64,000 nt of DNA from positions 7,688,001 through 7,752,000 of the forward strand of contig NZ_CP108414.1 of NCBI RefSeq assembly GCF_035978755.1, written 5' to 3'. Position 1 is the first letter of the stretch, and every line of letters begins with the position of its first letter. Positions 1 to 9,655 of this stretch are shown piece by piece. The translations under genes and the position numbers were made by a program. The notes under the pieces are model-generated. The model saw only the letters and a list, made by a program, of their open reading frames with translations. It made no database searches and was not told where the DNA came from. Source of the stretch: Streptomyces sp. NBC_01298. Lineage in GTDB: Bacteria; Actinomycetota; Actinomycetes; Streptomycetales; Streptomycetaceae.

Positions 1-267
1 CTCGGCCACGGGCTGCGCTCCGGCATGCTCCCGATGCTGACCCTGATCGGGTCCCGGGTGCCGGAACTGATCACGGGCGCGCTGCTGGTGGAGACCGTCT
101 TCAGCTGGCCCGGCATCGCCGCGGCCACCGTGCAGGCGGCGACCTCGGTGGACTTCCCGCTCCTGGCCGCGCTGACCGTGCTGGCCACGGCCGCCGTGCT
201 GGCCGGGAACCTGCTGTCCGACCTGCTCTACGGGCTGGCGGACCCGAGGGTGGGCTTCGATGGCTGA
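1..267 (+). CDS. ABC transporter permease, DppB/OppB type (3' end only)
   Basis: This is the C-terminal end of an inner-membrane permease of the peptide/nickel ABC importer family; the 5' part lies outside the window. The frame is open from base 1. The segment LPMLTLIGSRVPELITGALLVE followed by VFSWPGIA is typical of DppB/OppB C-termini, where the last loop and helix follow the EAA region. The final helix reads LLAALTVLATAAVLAGNLLSDLLY. The stop codon (265-267) overlaps the start of the next permease by 8 bases, so the two are translationally coupled. The substrate cannot be read from this fragment, and the substrate-binding protein must lie upstream. Confidence 0.9.
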   Translation, partial: LGHGLRSGMLPMLTLIGSRVPELITGALLVETVFSWPGIAAATVQAATSVDFPLLAALTVLATAAVLAGNLLSDLLYGLADPRVGFDG

Positions 268-1153
268 CACGACCCCGGTGACGCGCGCGACGGGGCCGGT
301 CTGGCGCTCCCACGGCCGCGACCGCGGCTCCACCCGGAACCTGCGGGTGCGGACCTCGGCGGTGATCGTCGTCCTGATCACGCTGGCGGTCCTGCTCGTG
401 CCGCCGCTGGTCCAACTCGACCAGCAGGCGGTCGACTTGTCGGCAAAGCTGATGCCGCCCTCCTGGTCCCATCCCTTCGGCACCGACGACGTGGGCCGCG
501 ACCTGCTGCTGCGCTGCGTGTACGGGCTGCGCGTCTCGCTGCTGGTCGGGCTGGTGGCGGCGCTGGTCGCCACCGTCCTCGGCACGGCGGTCGGCGCGCT
601 CGCGGGGGCGCTCGGCGGGTGGCCGGACCGGTGCGTCATGCGGATCGTGGACGCGCTGTCCTCGATCCCGCACCTGCTGCTCGGCATCTTCATCGTGGCG
701 ATGTTCCGGCCGGGGGTGTGGCCCGTGGTCGTCTCCGTGGCCCTGACCCACTGGCTGTCCACGGCCCGCATCGTCCGCGCGGAAGTCCTCTCGCTGCGTT
801 CGCGGCCCTATCTGGACGCGGCCGTCTCGGGCGGTGCCTCGCGGTGGCGGGTGACCGTACGCCACCTCGTGCCCGGAGTCATGCCGCAGGCCGGGCTCGC
901 CGCGGTGCTGATGATCCCGCACGCCATGTGGCACGAGTCGGCCCTGTCCTTCCTCGGCCTCGGCCTGCCGGCGCACCAGGCGAGCCTGGGCAACCTCGTC
1001 CAGACGGCCCGCGGTTCGCTGCTGGCCGGGGACTGGTGGCCCACGCTCTTCCCCGGGCTCCTCCTGATCGTCCCGACCCTGGCGATCGCGGGCCTGGCGG
1101 GCGCCTGGCGCGAGCGCCTCCATCCCCGCCGCCGCTCGGAGCTCAGCCTGTGA
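260..1153 (+). CDS. ABC transporter permease, DppC/OppC type
   Basis: This is the second membrane permease (297 aa) of a peptide/nickel-type ABC importer. A cytoplasmic N-terminus precedes a first helix at about residues 32-52. An HPFGTDDVGRDLL motif follows, characteristic of DppC-type proteins, and then about five more helices. The EAA-type coupling loop is PYLDAAVSGGASRWRV leading into HLVPGV. The start ATG at 260 lies inside the end of the upstream permease gene. The stop overlaps the GTG of the following ATPase gene by 4 bases. Together they form a compact four-gene unit. Specificity (peptide, nickel or metallophore) is not decidable from sequence alone. Confidence 0.93.
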   Translation: MADTTPVTRATGPVWRSHGRDRGSTRNLRVRTSAVIVVLITLAVLLVPPLVQLDQQAVDLSAKLMPPSWSHPFGTDDVGRDLLLRCVYGLRVSLLVGLVAALVATVLGTAVGALAGALGGWPDRCVMRIVDALSSIPHLLLGIFIVAMFRPGVWPVVVSVALTHWLSTARIVRAEVLSLRSRPYLDAAVSGGASRWRVTVRHLVPGVMPQAGLAAVLMIPHAMWHESALSFLGLGLPAHQASLGNLVQTARGSLLAGDWWPTLFPGLLLIVPTLAIAGLAGAWRERLHPRRRSELSL

Positions 1154-2118
1154 AGACCCCCGTCCCACCGGAGCGGGGCGACGCCCGGCCCGTGCTCGAG
1201 CTGGACCGGCTCTCCGTACGCTTCCGCATGCGCGGCGGCCGGTACGTCGAGGCCGTCACCGAAGCCACCCTCGACCTGGGCCCCGGCGAATGCCTCGCCC
1301 TCGTCGGCGAGAGCGGCTGCGGCAAGTCCGTGCTCGCCTCCGCCCTCCTCGGCCTGCTCCCCGGCAACGCCGAGACCGCCGGCGCCGCCCGGCTCGCCGA
1401 CGGGACCGACCTGCTCGGCCTCGACGAACGCACCCTCGCCCGGCGCGTCCGGGGCCGCCGCGTCGCACTGGTCCCGCAGAGCCCCGCCGCGCACCTCACC
1501 CCGGTCCGCACCATCCGCTCCCACCTGGAGGAGACGGTCCGCGAACTCACCGGGACGGGGCGGGCGGGCCTGCGGGAAGCCGCCGAAGCGGCGGCCGAGC
1601 GGGCGGCCTTCCCCGCCACCCACCTCGACCGCCATCCCCACGAGCTCTCCGGCGGGCTCGCCCAGCGGGCCGCCACCGCGCTCGCGCTGATCGGCGACGC
1701 GCCCCTGCTGCTCGCCGACGAGCCGACCACCGGCCTCGACCGGGACCTCGTCCACCGCACGGTCGACGAGCTGCGCGCCCACACCCGGGACGCCGGGCGC
1801 GCGCTGCTGATGATCACGCACGACCTCGCGGCGGCCCACCGCATCGCCGACACCGTGGCCGTCATGTACGCGGGCCGGATCGTGGAAACCGCCCCCGCCG
1901 GAGCCTTCTTCGGCGCTCCGGGCCCCCGCCACCCCTACGCGCGCGGACTGCTCGACGCCCTCCCCGAGCGGGCCTTCGCCCCGGTCCCCGGCGCCCCGCC
2001 CGAGCTCGGCGCGCTCCCGGCCGGCTGCGCCTTCGCCGCCCGCTGTCCGCGTGCCGACTCCCGCTGCCGGGCCGAGCGGCCCGCGCTCACCGAAGGGGTG
2101 GCCTGCCACCATGCTTGA
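1150..2118 (+). CDS. ABC transporter ATP-binding protein, DppD/OppD type
   Basis: This is the first of two cytoplasmic ATPases (322 aa) powering the importer. Walker A is GESGCGKSV, the signature is ELSGGLAQRA (a slight variant of LSGGQ), and Walker B is LLLADEPTTGLD, followed by the switch His in ITHDLA. The C-terminal extension carries the CAFAARCPRA...CRAERP oligopeptide-transporter motif that typically follows the nucleotide-binding domain in this subfamily. I chose GTG at 1150 because it overlaps the permease stop (GTGA) and the homologous region starts soon after. The frame is open far upstream, but that extension lies over the permease gene and is not coding. The gene overlaps the next start by 8 bases. 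Confidence 0.93.
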   Translation: MKTPVPPERGDARPVLELDRLSVRFRMRGGRYVEAVTEATLDLGPGECLALVGESGCGKSVLASALLGLLPGNAETAGAARLADGTDLLGLDERTLARRVRGRRVALVPQSPAAHLTPVRTIRSHLEETVRELTGTGRAGLREAAEAAAERAAFPATHLDRHPHELSGGLAQRAATALALIGDAPLLLADEPTTGLDRDLVHRTVDELRAHTRDAGRALLMITHDLAAAHRIADTVAVMYAGRIVETAPAGAFFGAPGPRHPYARGLLDALPERAFAPVPGAPPELGALPAGCAFAARCPRADSRCRAERPALTEGVACHHA

Positions 2119-2770
2119 GCTCACCGGCATCACCGCCGGCTACGACCGCCGGGCCCCCGTCGTCCGCGGCGCCCGCCTGAGCCTCGCCCCCGGGGAATCC
2201 CTCGGACTGCTCGGCCCCAGCGGCTGCGGCAAGTCCACCCTCGCCAGGGTCGCCGCACTGCTGCACCGGCCCGACCGGGGGACCGTGGCCTTCGACGGCC
2301 GCGCCGTGGCCGGCTTCCGGCACCGGGCGCCGCGGGCCCTGCGGACCTCGGTCGGCATGGTGTTCCAGCAGCCCCGGCTGGCCGCCGACCCCCGGCTCAC
2401 GCTGCGCGAGCTCGTCGCCGAACCGCTCCGCGCGACCGGTCGGCGCGGCGAAATCGACGCCACCGTGCCCGAGTTGGCGGACCGCGTCGGCCTGGGCGCG
2501 GACCTGCTCGGCCGACGGCCCCACGAGGTCAGCGACGGCCAGCTGCAACGCGCCTGTGTGGCACGGGCCTTGGTGCTGCGACCGCGCTGGCTGGTGTGCG
2601 ACGAGATGACGGCCATGCTCGACGCGTCGACCACGGCCGCGCTGGTCGGCGTAGTGGAGGAGTACCGGGCGGAGTCCGGCGCGGGCCTGCTGGCGGTGGG
2701 GCATGATCCCGTCCTGCTCGGACGCTGGTGCGCGAAAACGGCCCACTGGGACGAGATCGTCAAGGACTGA
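2111..2770 (+). CDS. ABC transporter ATP-binding protein, DppF/OppF type
   Basis: This is the second ATPase of the importer, 219 aa. That is shorter than most DppF proteins (300+ aa) because it lacks the C-terminal oligopeptide extension. Walker A is GPSGCGKST. The signature is VSDGQLQRA, diverged from LSGGQ at two positions. Walker B is LVCDEMTAMLD, with Met-Thr in place of Pro-Thr. The D-loop and switch His (VGHDP) are present. The divergence suggests the two ATP sites of the heterodimer are not equivalent, as in other asymmetric ABC transporters. The ATG at 2111 sits inside the end of the preceding gene. It is the last gene of the operon. Confidence 0.92.
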   Translation: MLELTGITAGYDRRAPVVRGARLSLAPGESLGLLGPSGCGKSTLARVAALLHRPDRGTVAFDGRAVAGFRHRAPRALRTSVGMVFQQPRLAADPRLTLRELVAEPLRATGRRGEIDATVPELADRVGLGADLLGRRPHEVSDGQLQRACVARALVLRPRWLVCDEMTAMLDASTTAALVGVVEEYRAESGAGLLAVGHDPVLLGRWCAKTAHWDEIVKD

Positions 2771-2870
2771 ACACCGGTCACGGACCGTCAACACCCGTTT
2801 GGCGGACACGAGTTTCGCCCGAAGGGCCCTCCCGCTGCGCCACCATGGCGGCGCGTAAGGAGGTGTTCCG

Positions 2871-3065
2871 ATGGTGATCTCCCTCTCCGTCCTCGTCCTG
2901 CTCCTCGTCCTCGCGTGGATCTTCATGCGCGGTGGCGGCCTCAAGTTCTCGCACGCGCTCGTCTGTGTCCTGCTCGGCTTCTATCTCGCGAGCAGCAGCC
3001 TCGCGCAGACCATCCACAACGGGGTCTCGGCCACGGCGAACGTGGTCAGCGGCTTCAAGCCCTGA
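2871..3065 (+). CDS. Small membrane protein, 64 aa, unknown function
   Basis: This short gene has an excellent ribosome binding site (AAGGAGGT, about 6 bases before ATG). The product has a hydrophobic N-terminal helix (SLSVLVLLLVLAWIFM), a short GGGLKFSHA linker, a second hydrophobic stretch (ALVCVLLGFYLASSSLA) and a polar tail, so it is probably a two-helix membrane protein. From memory, similar 60-70 aa proteins recur in Streptomyces genomes, often in several copies, without assigned function. It stands alone between the importer operon and a secreted-protein gene, separated by 100 and 155 bases, so it is probably its own transcript. Confidence 0.75.
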   Translation: MVISLSVLVLLLVLAWIFMRGGGLKFSHALVCVLLGFYLASSSLAQTIHNGVSATANVVSGFKP

Positions 3066-3220
3066 CGTCCCGTCAATTGATCAACTGTTGCGCCTTCGTG
3101 AATCATCCGGCTCATCCATGGACTCCTCAGTCAGTGCGATCTAGCGTCTGGCCCCGGCGCGATGTCAGACGCAATGTCAATAAAGACCCAGGGCAACCGA
3201 GGTCAAGGGAGGAAGTCCGG

Positions 3221-4789
3221 ATGTTCCGAAGAGCGCTGAACTGCGCCGTGGCACCCGCTCTCGCCGCATGTGCGGTGTGGTACGGGGTCTCGCCGGCCGC
3301 CGCCGAGGAGATACCCCTGGCACCCGGCCACCGCCTGGTCAGCCACTACCAGGGCGGTCCCGCCACCGCCGCCCCGCTCCCCGGCGAAGCCCCGCCGCAG
3401 CACCCCTTCCTCGCGCCCAACGGCCGCAGCGGCATGCACTCCGACGCGGCGGGCAGCGCCACCTCGCCCTGGTCCGGACCGCTCGGCGAGAACCCGAAGG
3501 TGACCAGCGAGAAGATCGCCGCCCTCGGCGGCGAATGCGCCACCGCCACCTTCGACTCCGGCGGCCGGCTGGTCACGGTGTGCGGCACCTTCGGCGGCTT
3601 CAAGGTCAAGCTGCTGGAGCCCCGTACGCTCGCCACGCTCGCGGAGTACCAGCTCCCGCAGCGTTCCTCGACGGTCCAGGCGATCACCTCGCTCGACTTC
3701 TCGAAGATCTTCAAGGACACCTCGGGCGGCGCCTACTTCTACCTGGACAACCAGGACCGGGCGGTGCTGGCCGACTCCCGCCAGCACGTCCTGCGCCTCT
3801 CGCACGCCCAGAAGCCGGACGGAAGCTGGCAGTTCACGGTCGACAACGACTGGGACCTCACCGGCCAGGTCCCGCACGACTGCGTCGACTGGACCAACCT
3901 GTGGCCCACCGGCACCTGTGACCCGGTCACCTCGGTGATGCCCGACTGGAACGGCCGCATCTGGTGGGTCACCCGCCAGGGCCGCGTCGGCACCGTGGAC
4001 CCGGCGACCTCGGTGATCCGCTCGGTCCGGCTGGCGGGGGAGGAGATCCAGAACTCCTTCTCGGTCGGCGAGGACGGCGTCTCCATCGTCACCGACCACG
4101 CGCTGTACAGCTTCGCCGCCGCCGCCGACGGCACCCCCCTCGTGCAGTGGCGCCAGACCTACGACCGGGGTACGGGCACCAAGCCCGGCTCGGTCAACCA
4201 GGGCTCGGGCACCACCCCGGACCTCTTCGGCGACGGCTACGTCGCGATCACCGACAACGCCGACGACCGGATGAACGTCCTGGTCTTCAAGCGGGGCCTG
4301 GACGTGCCCGAGGGGCAGCGCCTGGTGTGCAAGGTCCCGGTGTTCCGGTCCGGCGCCTCGACCACCGACAACTCCCTGATCACCTGGGGCAACAGCATCG
4401 TCGTCGAGAACAACTACGGCTACGAGAACGTCACCTCGCTGGTCCTCGGCAAGTCGGTCGTCGGCGGCGTCAGCCGCATCGACGTCCGCGCCGACGGCAG
4501 CGGCTGCGACACGGTCTGGCAGAGCGCGATCCGCTCGCCCTCCGTGGTCCCGAAGCTCTCCACCGCGAACGGGCTGCTCTACTTCTACGAGAAGGAGCCG
4601 AACGTCTGGGGGATCGACGCCTGGTACCTCACGGCCGTCGACTTCCGCACCGGCGAGCGTCGCTGGCGTCAGCTGACCGGCACCGGCCCGCTGTACGACA
4701 ACAACTGGGCCCCGATCACGCTGGGCCCCGACGGGACGGCCTACGTCGGCGTCTTCAACGGCATCGTCGCGGTCCGCGACGGCGGCTGA
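3221..4789 (+). CDS. Secreted beta-propeller-like protein
   Basis: The product is 522 aa with a Sec signal peptide (basic MFRRA, hydrophobic core, cleavage near SPAAAEE). The mature part has repeated short beta-strand blocks of the kind that form a PQQ/WD-like propeller: GGRLVTVCGTFGGFKVKLL, NGRIWWVTRQGRVGTVDP, DGTAYVGVFNGIVAV. There is also a DWNGRIWW/PDLFGDGYVAITDNADDR region seen in extracellular binding or regulatory propellers. No catalytic motif was recognised. The start at 3221 is chosen because a GGAGGAAG site precedes it and the signal peptide begins there. The 3' end overlaps the convergent phosphatase gene by 49 bases. Function unknown. Confidence 0.85.
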   Translation: MFRRALNCAVAPALAACAVWYGVSPAAAEEIPLAPGHRLVSHYQGGPATAAPLPGEAPPQHPFLAPNGRSGMHSDAAGSATSPWSGPLGENPKVTSEKIAALGGECATATFDSGGRLVTVCGTFGGFKVKLLEPRTLATLAEYQLPQRSSTVQAITSLDFSKIFKDTSGGAYFYLDNQDRAVLADSRQHVLRLSHAQKPDGSWQFTVDNDWDLTGQVPHDCVDWTNLWPTGTCDPVTSVMPDWNGRIWWVTRQGRVGTVDPATSVIRSVRLAGEEIQNSFSVGEDGVSIVTDHALYSFAAAADGTPLVQWRQTYDRGTGTKPGSVNQGSGTTPDLFGDGYVAITDNADDRMNVLVFKRGLDVPEGQRLVCKVPVFRSGASTTDNSLITWGNSIVVENNYGYENVTSLVLGKSVVGGVSRIDVRADGSGCDTVWQSAIRSPSVVPKLSTANGLLYFYEKEPNVWGIDAWYLTAVDFRTGERRWRQLTGTGPLYDNNWAPITLGPDGTAYVGVFNGIVAVRDGG

Positions 4790-5910
4790 ACCACCATGCG
4801 CTCGACGGCCACCATCGCCGCGTCGTCGCCCAGGAAGCCGTCCGGGGTGTGGGCGAGGAGGTCGGCGCAGAGGTGGCGCAGGAGGGCCTCGGGGCCGTCT
4901 CCGGACCAGTCCGAGGCCCGCTCCGGCAGCGGGTAGAAGGCCCCCGACGCGTCGCGGGCCTCGATGACGCCGTCCGTGTACAGCAGGACCACGTCACCGG
5001 GCTCGAAGGCGAAGGACTGCGCGGTGAAGCCGGTGTCCACCAATTCGGACAGGCCCAGCGGCGGCGCCGGGTGGTCCACCTGGAGGGGGACGACCCGGCC
5101 GCCGCGCAGCAGCAGCGGCGGCGGGTGCCCGCAGCTGACCAGCCGGAGGGTGGGCTCCGCGTCGGGGACGTCGAGCACCGCGGCCGTGGTGAACCCCTCC
5201 TCCGGCCGGCCGGGGGCGCCGGCCTGTCCGTCGGCGCCCCGGTCCGGGTCGGCGGCCACGGCGGCCTCCAGGTAGCCCACCAGGCCCGGCAGGTCGGCCT
5301 CCAGATGGGCCGCGGCCCGGAAGGCGCCCAGGACCACCGAGGCCTCTCCGACCGCCTCCAGTCCCTTGCCGCGGACGTCGCCGATGAGCAGCCGGGTGCC
5401 GTCGGCGGTGCGGGTGGCCGCGTACAGGTCGCCGCCGATCTGCGCCTCGGCCTCGGCCGACAGGTACACCGAGGCGATCCGCAGCGGGCCCATCCGGTCG
5501 CGCAGCGGTCGTAGGACCACCTGCTGCGCCGCGACGGCCACGGAGCGCAGCCGGGTGAGCTGGCGCTCGTGGACCTCGCGCAAGTGTGCGAAGAAGGTGA
5601 CGAAGGCCGAGATCAGGACGAGGGCGATGATCTGGAAGGTGTGGTTGAGGTCCGTCAGGGAGGTGCGCGCGATCGCCACCGACACCTGTGCGAGGACCGC
5701 CACGGCGCCGACGAGCCCGGTCGTCCGGGGCCCGGCGAAGGAGGCGGTGAGAGCCGGGGCGGCGACCAGGAAGGGACCCAGGTGGACGTCCGGCGGGGCC
5801 AGGACGTCCACCACCGTGACGGCGGCGATCAGCAGGAACGGGACCGCCAGCAGTACCGCGCGCGATTCCCGGAACCGGCTGGTGCGTGGATGCGGCGCTG
5901 AGGGGTCCAT
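4741..5910 (-). CDS. Membrane-anchored PP2C-type (SpoIIE/RsbU) Ser/Thr phosphatase
   Basis: About 389 aa. The N-terminal third has four to five hydrophobic segments (residues ~18-110), then a short coiled linker (HLREVHERQLTRLRSVA) and a SpoIIE/RsbU phosphatase domain. Metal-binding motifs are visible: IGGDLYAATR, IGDVRGKGLEA, LVSCGHPPPLLL, LLYTDGVIEARD and a C-terminal DDAAMVAV. Such proteins dephosphorylate anti-anti-sigma factors, with the membrane part acting as a sensor. No sigma regulator lies adjacent, so the target is unknown. ATG 5910 is the likely start, but the AGGAGG upstream is only one base away. GTG 5925 in the same frame is the alternative. The last 49 bases overlap the convergent propeller gene. 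Confidence 0.9.
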   Translation of the reverse strand: MDPSAPHPRTSRFRESRAVLLAVPFLLIAAVTVVDVLAPPDVHLGPFLVAAPALTASFAGPRTTGLVGAVAVLAQVSVAIARTSLTDLNHTFQIIALVLISAFVTFFAHLREVHERQLTRLRSVAVAAQQVVLRPLRDRMGPLRIASVYLSAEAEAQIGGDLYAATRTADGTRLLIGDVRGKGLEAVGEASVVLGAFRAAAHLEADLPGLVGYLEAAVAADPDRGADGQAGAPGRPEEGFTTAAVLDVPDAEPTLRLVSCGHPPPLLLRGGRVVPLQVDHPAPPLGLSELVDTGFTAQSFAFEPGDVVLLYTDGVIEARDASGAFYPLPERASDWSGDGPEALLRHLCADLLAHTPDGFLGDDAAMVAVERMVVQPPSRTATMPLKTPT

Positions 5911-5934
5911 GCCTCCTGCATACACCGCGCACGG

Positions 5935-5982
5935 CCGGGCGGCACCCGCTCCGGCCGCGTGGCCGGGGCGGGTGCCGCCCGG
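5935..5982 (-). terminator. Long hairpin after the metallopeptidase gene
   Basis: The arms CCGGGCGGCACCCGC (5935-5949) and GCGGGTGCCGCCCGG (5968-5982) are perfectly complementary over 15 bp. The loop itself contains a second 6-bp stem (CCGGCC/GGCCGG). It lies 36 bases past the stop of the minus-strand peptidase gene and before the phosphatase gene, so it most likely ends the peptidase transcript. A tandem 11-base repeat (GGTGGTGCTCA twice, 5982-6003) sits between it and the stop codon. Confidence 0.75.
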
Positions 5983-6018
5983 GTGGTGCTCAGGTGGTGC
6001 TCAGGGTGCCGGTGGGTG

Positions 6019-9000
6019 TCAGCTCACCTGGAGGGTGACGTCGTCCACGACGAAGGAGGTCTGCAGGGAGGCGTCCTCCACGCCCTGGAACTTCAGCGTG
6101 ACCGTCTGCCCGGCGAACTGGGAGACGTCGAACGTCTTGAGCTGGTAGCCGGAGGCCGCGTTGACGTTGGACAGGCTCGCCAGCGTCTGGCCGCCCACCG
6201 AGACCGTGAAGGTGTCGTAGACCGTGTTCTCGGTCTCGGCGGTGTCGATGTGCAGGTAGAAACCGAGCTGGTACGAGGAGCAGCCGGTCGGGATGGTCAC
6301 GGACTGGGAGGCACTGTCCGTGTGGGTCGAGCCGTATCCGTTGAGCCAGGCCTTGTAGGTGCCGCCGTGCGGGGTCTGGCCGGCCTGGTTGGTGATGACG
6401 TTCGTGGTGGTCGTCCACGGGGTGGTGCCGCTCTCGAACCCGCCGTTGGCGACGAGCTGGCGCGGGGTGCAGGAGGGGCCGGTGCCGGTGACGGTCAGGG
6501 TGTAGGTGGTGGTGTGGCTGACCGAGCCCGCACCGGTGACGGTCAGGGTGTAGGTGCCGGGCGCGGTGCTCGCGCCGACCTGGACGGAGAGCGTCGAGGA
6601 GCTGCCCGACTGGACCGAGGACGGGCTCAGCGAGGCGGTCGTGCCGGCCGGGGCGCCGGTCACCGACAGGGCCACGGTCTGGGCGGCGCCGCTGGTGGTC
6701 GCGGTGCTGATCGTGGAGCTGGTGCTGCCGCCCTGGGCGGCGCTGCCGGTGGCCGGGGAGGCGCTGATCGAGAAGTCCGGGCCGGGGGTGGTGCCGCCGA
6801 CGGCCTGGTTCCAGACCGTGTAGGCCACGCCGTCGGCGCTGCGGTCCAGGACGGTGGCGTTGATGTTGCTCGTGGTGTCGCAGGAGGCGTGGTAGCAGGA
6901 GTCGTACGCCGCGTTCGCGGTGCCGCCCCACTTGGTGGCCTGCGCCGAGGTCTTGCGGGCGCTGGCACCGGCCGCGTAGCCGGAGGTGGCGATGCCGCCC
7001 TGCTGGAAGGAGTAGTCGTCACTGCGGCCCTGGCCCTCGGTGTTCTCCTCGGGAGCGAGGTTCAGGGAGGTCCAGTAGGCCTTGAGCGGGGCGGCCGCGG
7101 TGGAGTTGACGTTGTTGATGAAGTAGCCGCCGTTGGTCGAGCCGACCATGTCGAAGTTGTAGTAGGCCTTGATGGCGGTCTTCTGGGTGCTGGTGAGCTG
7201 GTTGACGTAGAACTTCGAGCCGTTGAGGCCCTGCTCCTCGTCGGTCCACCAGGCGAAGCGGACGTGCTTGGTCATGGTGGGGTTCTTCTGGGCGAGGACG
7301 AGCGCGTTCTCCAGCAGGGTCGCGGAGCCCGAGCCGTTGTCGTTGATGCCCGGACCCGCCGAGACGCTGTCGAGGTGCGAGCCGAACATGATCGTCTGGT
7401 CGGCCGGGCCACCGGGCCAGTCGGCGATCAGGTTGTTCGACGGGTAGGTGCACGAGGTGCAGTTCTGCTCGGTCACCGTGTAGCCGGCGGCCTGCAGCTT
7501 GCCCTTCACGTACGCCACCGACGCCGTGTAACCGGCGCTGCCCGCACGGCGGTTGCCGCCGTTCTGGGAGGCGATGGTGTTGAACTGCGTCAGGTGCGCC
7601 TGGACGGCGGCCACGTCGATGTTCGGCGCGCCGGGAGGCGGCGTGGTGCCGCCCACGGTGAGCGCGTAGTCGACGGTGTGCGAGAGGCTGGTGCCCTGGC
7701 CCTTGACCACGACGGTCGAGGATCCGGGAGCGGCGCTGGAGGAGGCGGTCAGCGTCAGCGTCGAGGACTGGCCGGACTGCACGGTGGCCGGGCTGAAGGA
7801 GGCGGTGACCCCGGCCGGGAGGCCGGACGCGGTGAGGGTCACCTGCTGGGCCGTACCCGTGGAGATCGCGGTGGCGACCGTCGTGGTGGCCGAGGCGCCC
7901 TGCTGGACGGTGCCCGAGGACGGGTTCAGGGCCAGCGAGAAGTCGCTGTTCTGGCCGCTCGGGGTACACGTCGTGTCACCGGACTGGGCGGGCACGCTGA
8001 TGGCGTCCCAGGCGGCCTTGGTCTTGTTGAACAGGTCGCAGGTGGTGTCCAGCGACTTGGCGGAACTCAGCGTCGCCGTCCGGTACTTCTTGTAGGACAT
8101 GCTGGAGGTCTTCAGCAGCATGCCGCCGTAGAAGATCTTGCCGGCGTTCTGGACGCCCACGCCGGTCAGCGTGGACTGGTTGCAGGTGCTGCTGTTCGGC
8201 TTGCCGCCGCCCGGGCTGGTGCCCTCGGCGAGCAGGTAGAACCAGTGGTTCAGCGGGCCGGCGGCCGCGTGCACCTCGGTGTTCGGTATCGAGGAGCTGT
8301 AACAGGCCGGGTCGTTGTTGACGGCCGGCGGGTTGTACATGTTGCGGATCGGACCGTTGCCCACGAGGTTGATCATCTCGCCGACGGTGTAGTCCGGGGT
8401 GTCGTACGGGGAGGGCTCGTTGATGAACGCCTCGGTCAGCGCGCCGAAGATGTCACCGGTGGCCTCGCCGAGCCCGGACTCCTGGCCGCTGGTGCCGCCC
8501 GGGGTGTTGGTGTCGATGGCGTGCCCGTACTCGTGGGCCACCACGTCCACGCCGGCGATCCACTCGTTGGCGTTGTTGTGGCCGATGCTGACCGAGCTGC
8601 CGTCCCAGTACGCGTTGACGTCGTTCAGGCCGACCTTCGCCGGGAAGCTGCGGCCGTTGCCGCTGACGCCGTTGCGGCCGAGCCACTGGCTCAGCATGTC
8701 CCACTGCTTCTGCGCGGCGAACATGAGGTCCACGCAACCGGTCTCCTTGGAGGTCGGGTTGCCCGTGCCCCAGGAGTCGGAGGACTTCGAGAAGACCGTG
8801 CCGCTGCTGTAGTCGGCGCAGCTCAACCCGGTCCGGTTCGGGTCGCGCAGGGAGTACGTGCCACCCGAGGCCGTGGTGTCGATGGTCAGCGGGTTCGGGC
8901 CGTTCCACTTGCTGTTGCCGCTGCCCGCGACCACCTCGTCGAAGGTGTCGAGCACCTTGCCGGTGCGGGCGTCCACGAACACGTGGAGCTTGCTGGGGGC

Positions 9001-9522
9001 CTTGGCGGTCCGCCCGGTCAGGACGGTCTCCCAGGCCAGCACCGCCTTGTCGTCCTTGAGCTTGACGACGAGCCGGCTGCTGTCCACCTTGTAGGTCTTG
9101 ACCTGACGGCCCCGCGAGACGGCCTCGGCGGCCTTCGCCGAGAACGACGCGGTGGTCGACACGTCGATCACGGTCGCGGAGGCCGACTGGAGGGCGCGTA
9201 CCCGGCCCTCGCCGTCGGCGAGGACGACCGCGTCGCCGCCGACGACCGGCAGGCCGCGGTAACTGCGCTCGTACGCGACGGAGTACAGGTCCTTCACCCA
9301 GGGGGTGACCAGGCGCCGGTCGTACTGCTGCTGCGGGGAGTTGACCAGGCTGTCGAGTCCGCTGCGCACGGCCGCGTCGGCCGCGGCGACCGCCCGTTCG
9401 GCGGAGGAGGCCGGGCCGGGAACCGCGTTCTGCGAGGCGGTGGCGGTGGTGGCCAGCGTGCCGGCGAGGCCCGTGGTCAGCACCATGGCCGCGAGGGCGG
9501 CCATCCATCTGGTGGGCTGCAA
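6019..9522 (-). CDS. Secreted double metallopeptidase: M4 (thermolysin-like) fused to M28 aminopeptidase
   Basis: The product is 1167 aa. Order: signal peptide ([18 protein letters not shown]); FTP/PepSY-type propeptide; an M4 domain with zinc motif HEYGH at about residues 330-334 and downstream GLGEATGD supplying the third ligand; an Ig-like stalk ([17 protein letters not shown]...); an M28 domain with [12 protein letters not shown] (His ~716), [26 protein letters not shown] and a late YHASCDT metal ligand; a second similar stalk ([16 protein letters not shown]...); and a C-terminal [12 protein letters not shown] beta-sandwich domain. Both catalytic sites look intact, so one polypeptide could provide endo- and aminopeptidase activity outside the cell. 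Most M4 and M28 enzymes are separate proteins. The start is TTG 9522, preceded by GGAG; the frame continues open upstream, but that part looks non-coding. ATG 9504 is the alternative. Confidence 0.93.
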   Translation of the reverse strand: MQPTRWMAALAAMVLTTGLAGTLATTATASQNAVPGPASSAERAVAAADAAVRSGLDSLVNSPQQQYDRRLVTPWVKDLYSVAYERSYRGLPVVGGDAVVLADGEGRVRALQSASATVIDVSTTASFSAKAAEAVSRGRQVKTYKVDSSRLVVKLKDDKAVLAWETVLTGRTAKAPSKLHVFVDARTGKVLDTFDEVVAGSGNSKWNGPNPLTIDTTASGGTYSLRDPNRTGLSCADYSSGTVFSKSSDSWGTGNPTSKETGCVDLMFAAQKQWDMLSQWLGRNGVSGNGRSFPAKVGLNDVNAYWDGSSVSIGHNNANEWIAGVDVVAHEYGHAIDTNTPGGTSGQESGLGEATGDIFGALTEAFINEPSPYDTPDYTVGEMINLVGNGPIRNMYNPPAVNNDPACYSSSIPNTEVHAAAGPLNHWFYLLAEGTSPGGGKPNSSTCNQSTLTGVGVQNAGKIFYGGMLLKTSSMSYKKYRTATLSSAKSLDTTCDLFNKTKAAWDAISVPAQSGDTTCTPSGQNSDFSLALNPSSGTVQQGASATTTVATAISTGTAQQVTLTASGLPAGVTASFSPATVQSGQSSTLTLTASSSAAPGSSTVVVKGQGTSLSHTVDYALTVGGTTPPPGAPNIDVAAVQAHLTQFNTIASQNGGNRRAGSAGYTASVAYVKGKLQAAGYTVTEQNCTSCTYPSNNLIADWPGGPADQTIMFGSHLDSVSAGPGINDNGSGSATLLENALVLAQKNPTMTKHVRFAWWTDEEQGLNGSKFYVNQLTSTQKTAIKAYYNFDMVGSTNGGYFINNVNSTAAAPLKAYWTSLNLAPEENTEGQGRSDDYSFQQGGIATSGYAAGASARKTSAQATKWGGTANAAYDSCYHASCDTTSNINATVLDRSADGVAYTVWNQAVGGTTPGPDFSISASPATGSAAQGGSTSSTISTATTSGAAQTVALSVTGAPAGTTASLSPSSVQSGSSSTLSVQVGASTAPGTYTLTVTGAGSVSHTTTYTLTVTGTGPSCTPRQLVANGGFESGTTPWTTTTNVITNQAGQTPHGGTYKAWLNGYGSTHTDSASQSVTIPTGCSSYQLGFYLHIDTAETENTVYDTFTVSVGGQTLASLSNVNAASGYQLKTFDVSQFAGQTVTLKFQGVEDASLQTSFVVDDVTLQVS

Positions 9523-9655
9523 GAGTCCACTCCGATCGTGTGGGGGGATGGGACGGGGATGGGGCGGGGAAGGGCGGGGAAAGGCGGTGGGACGGTCTGG
9601 CTGTTCGCGGCCGAGTATGGGCGTGTCCATGACGAGATCGGGACATCCCTGCGGA

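Noticed and set aside
3066..3220. Palindrome TTGATCAA in the gap before the propeller-like gene
   Set aside because: Eight bases only, single copy, no second site; insufficient for an operator call.
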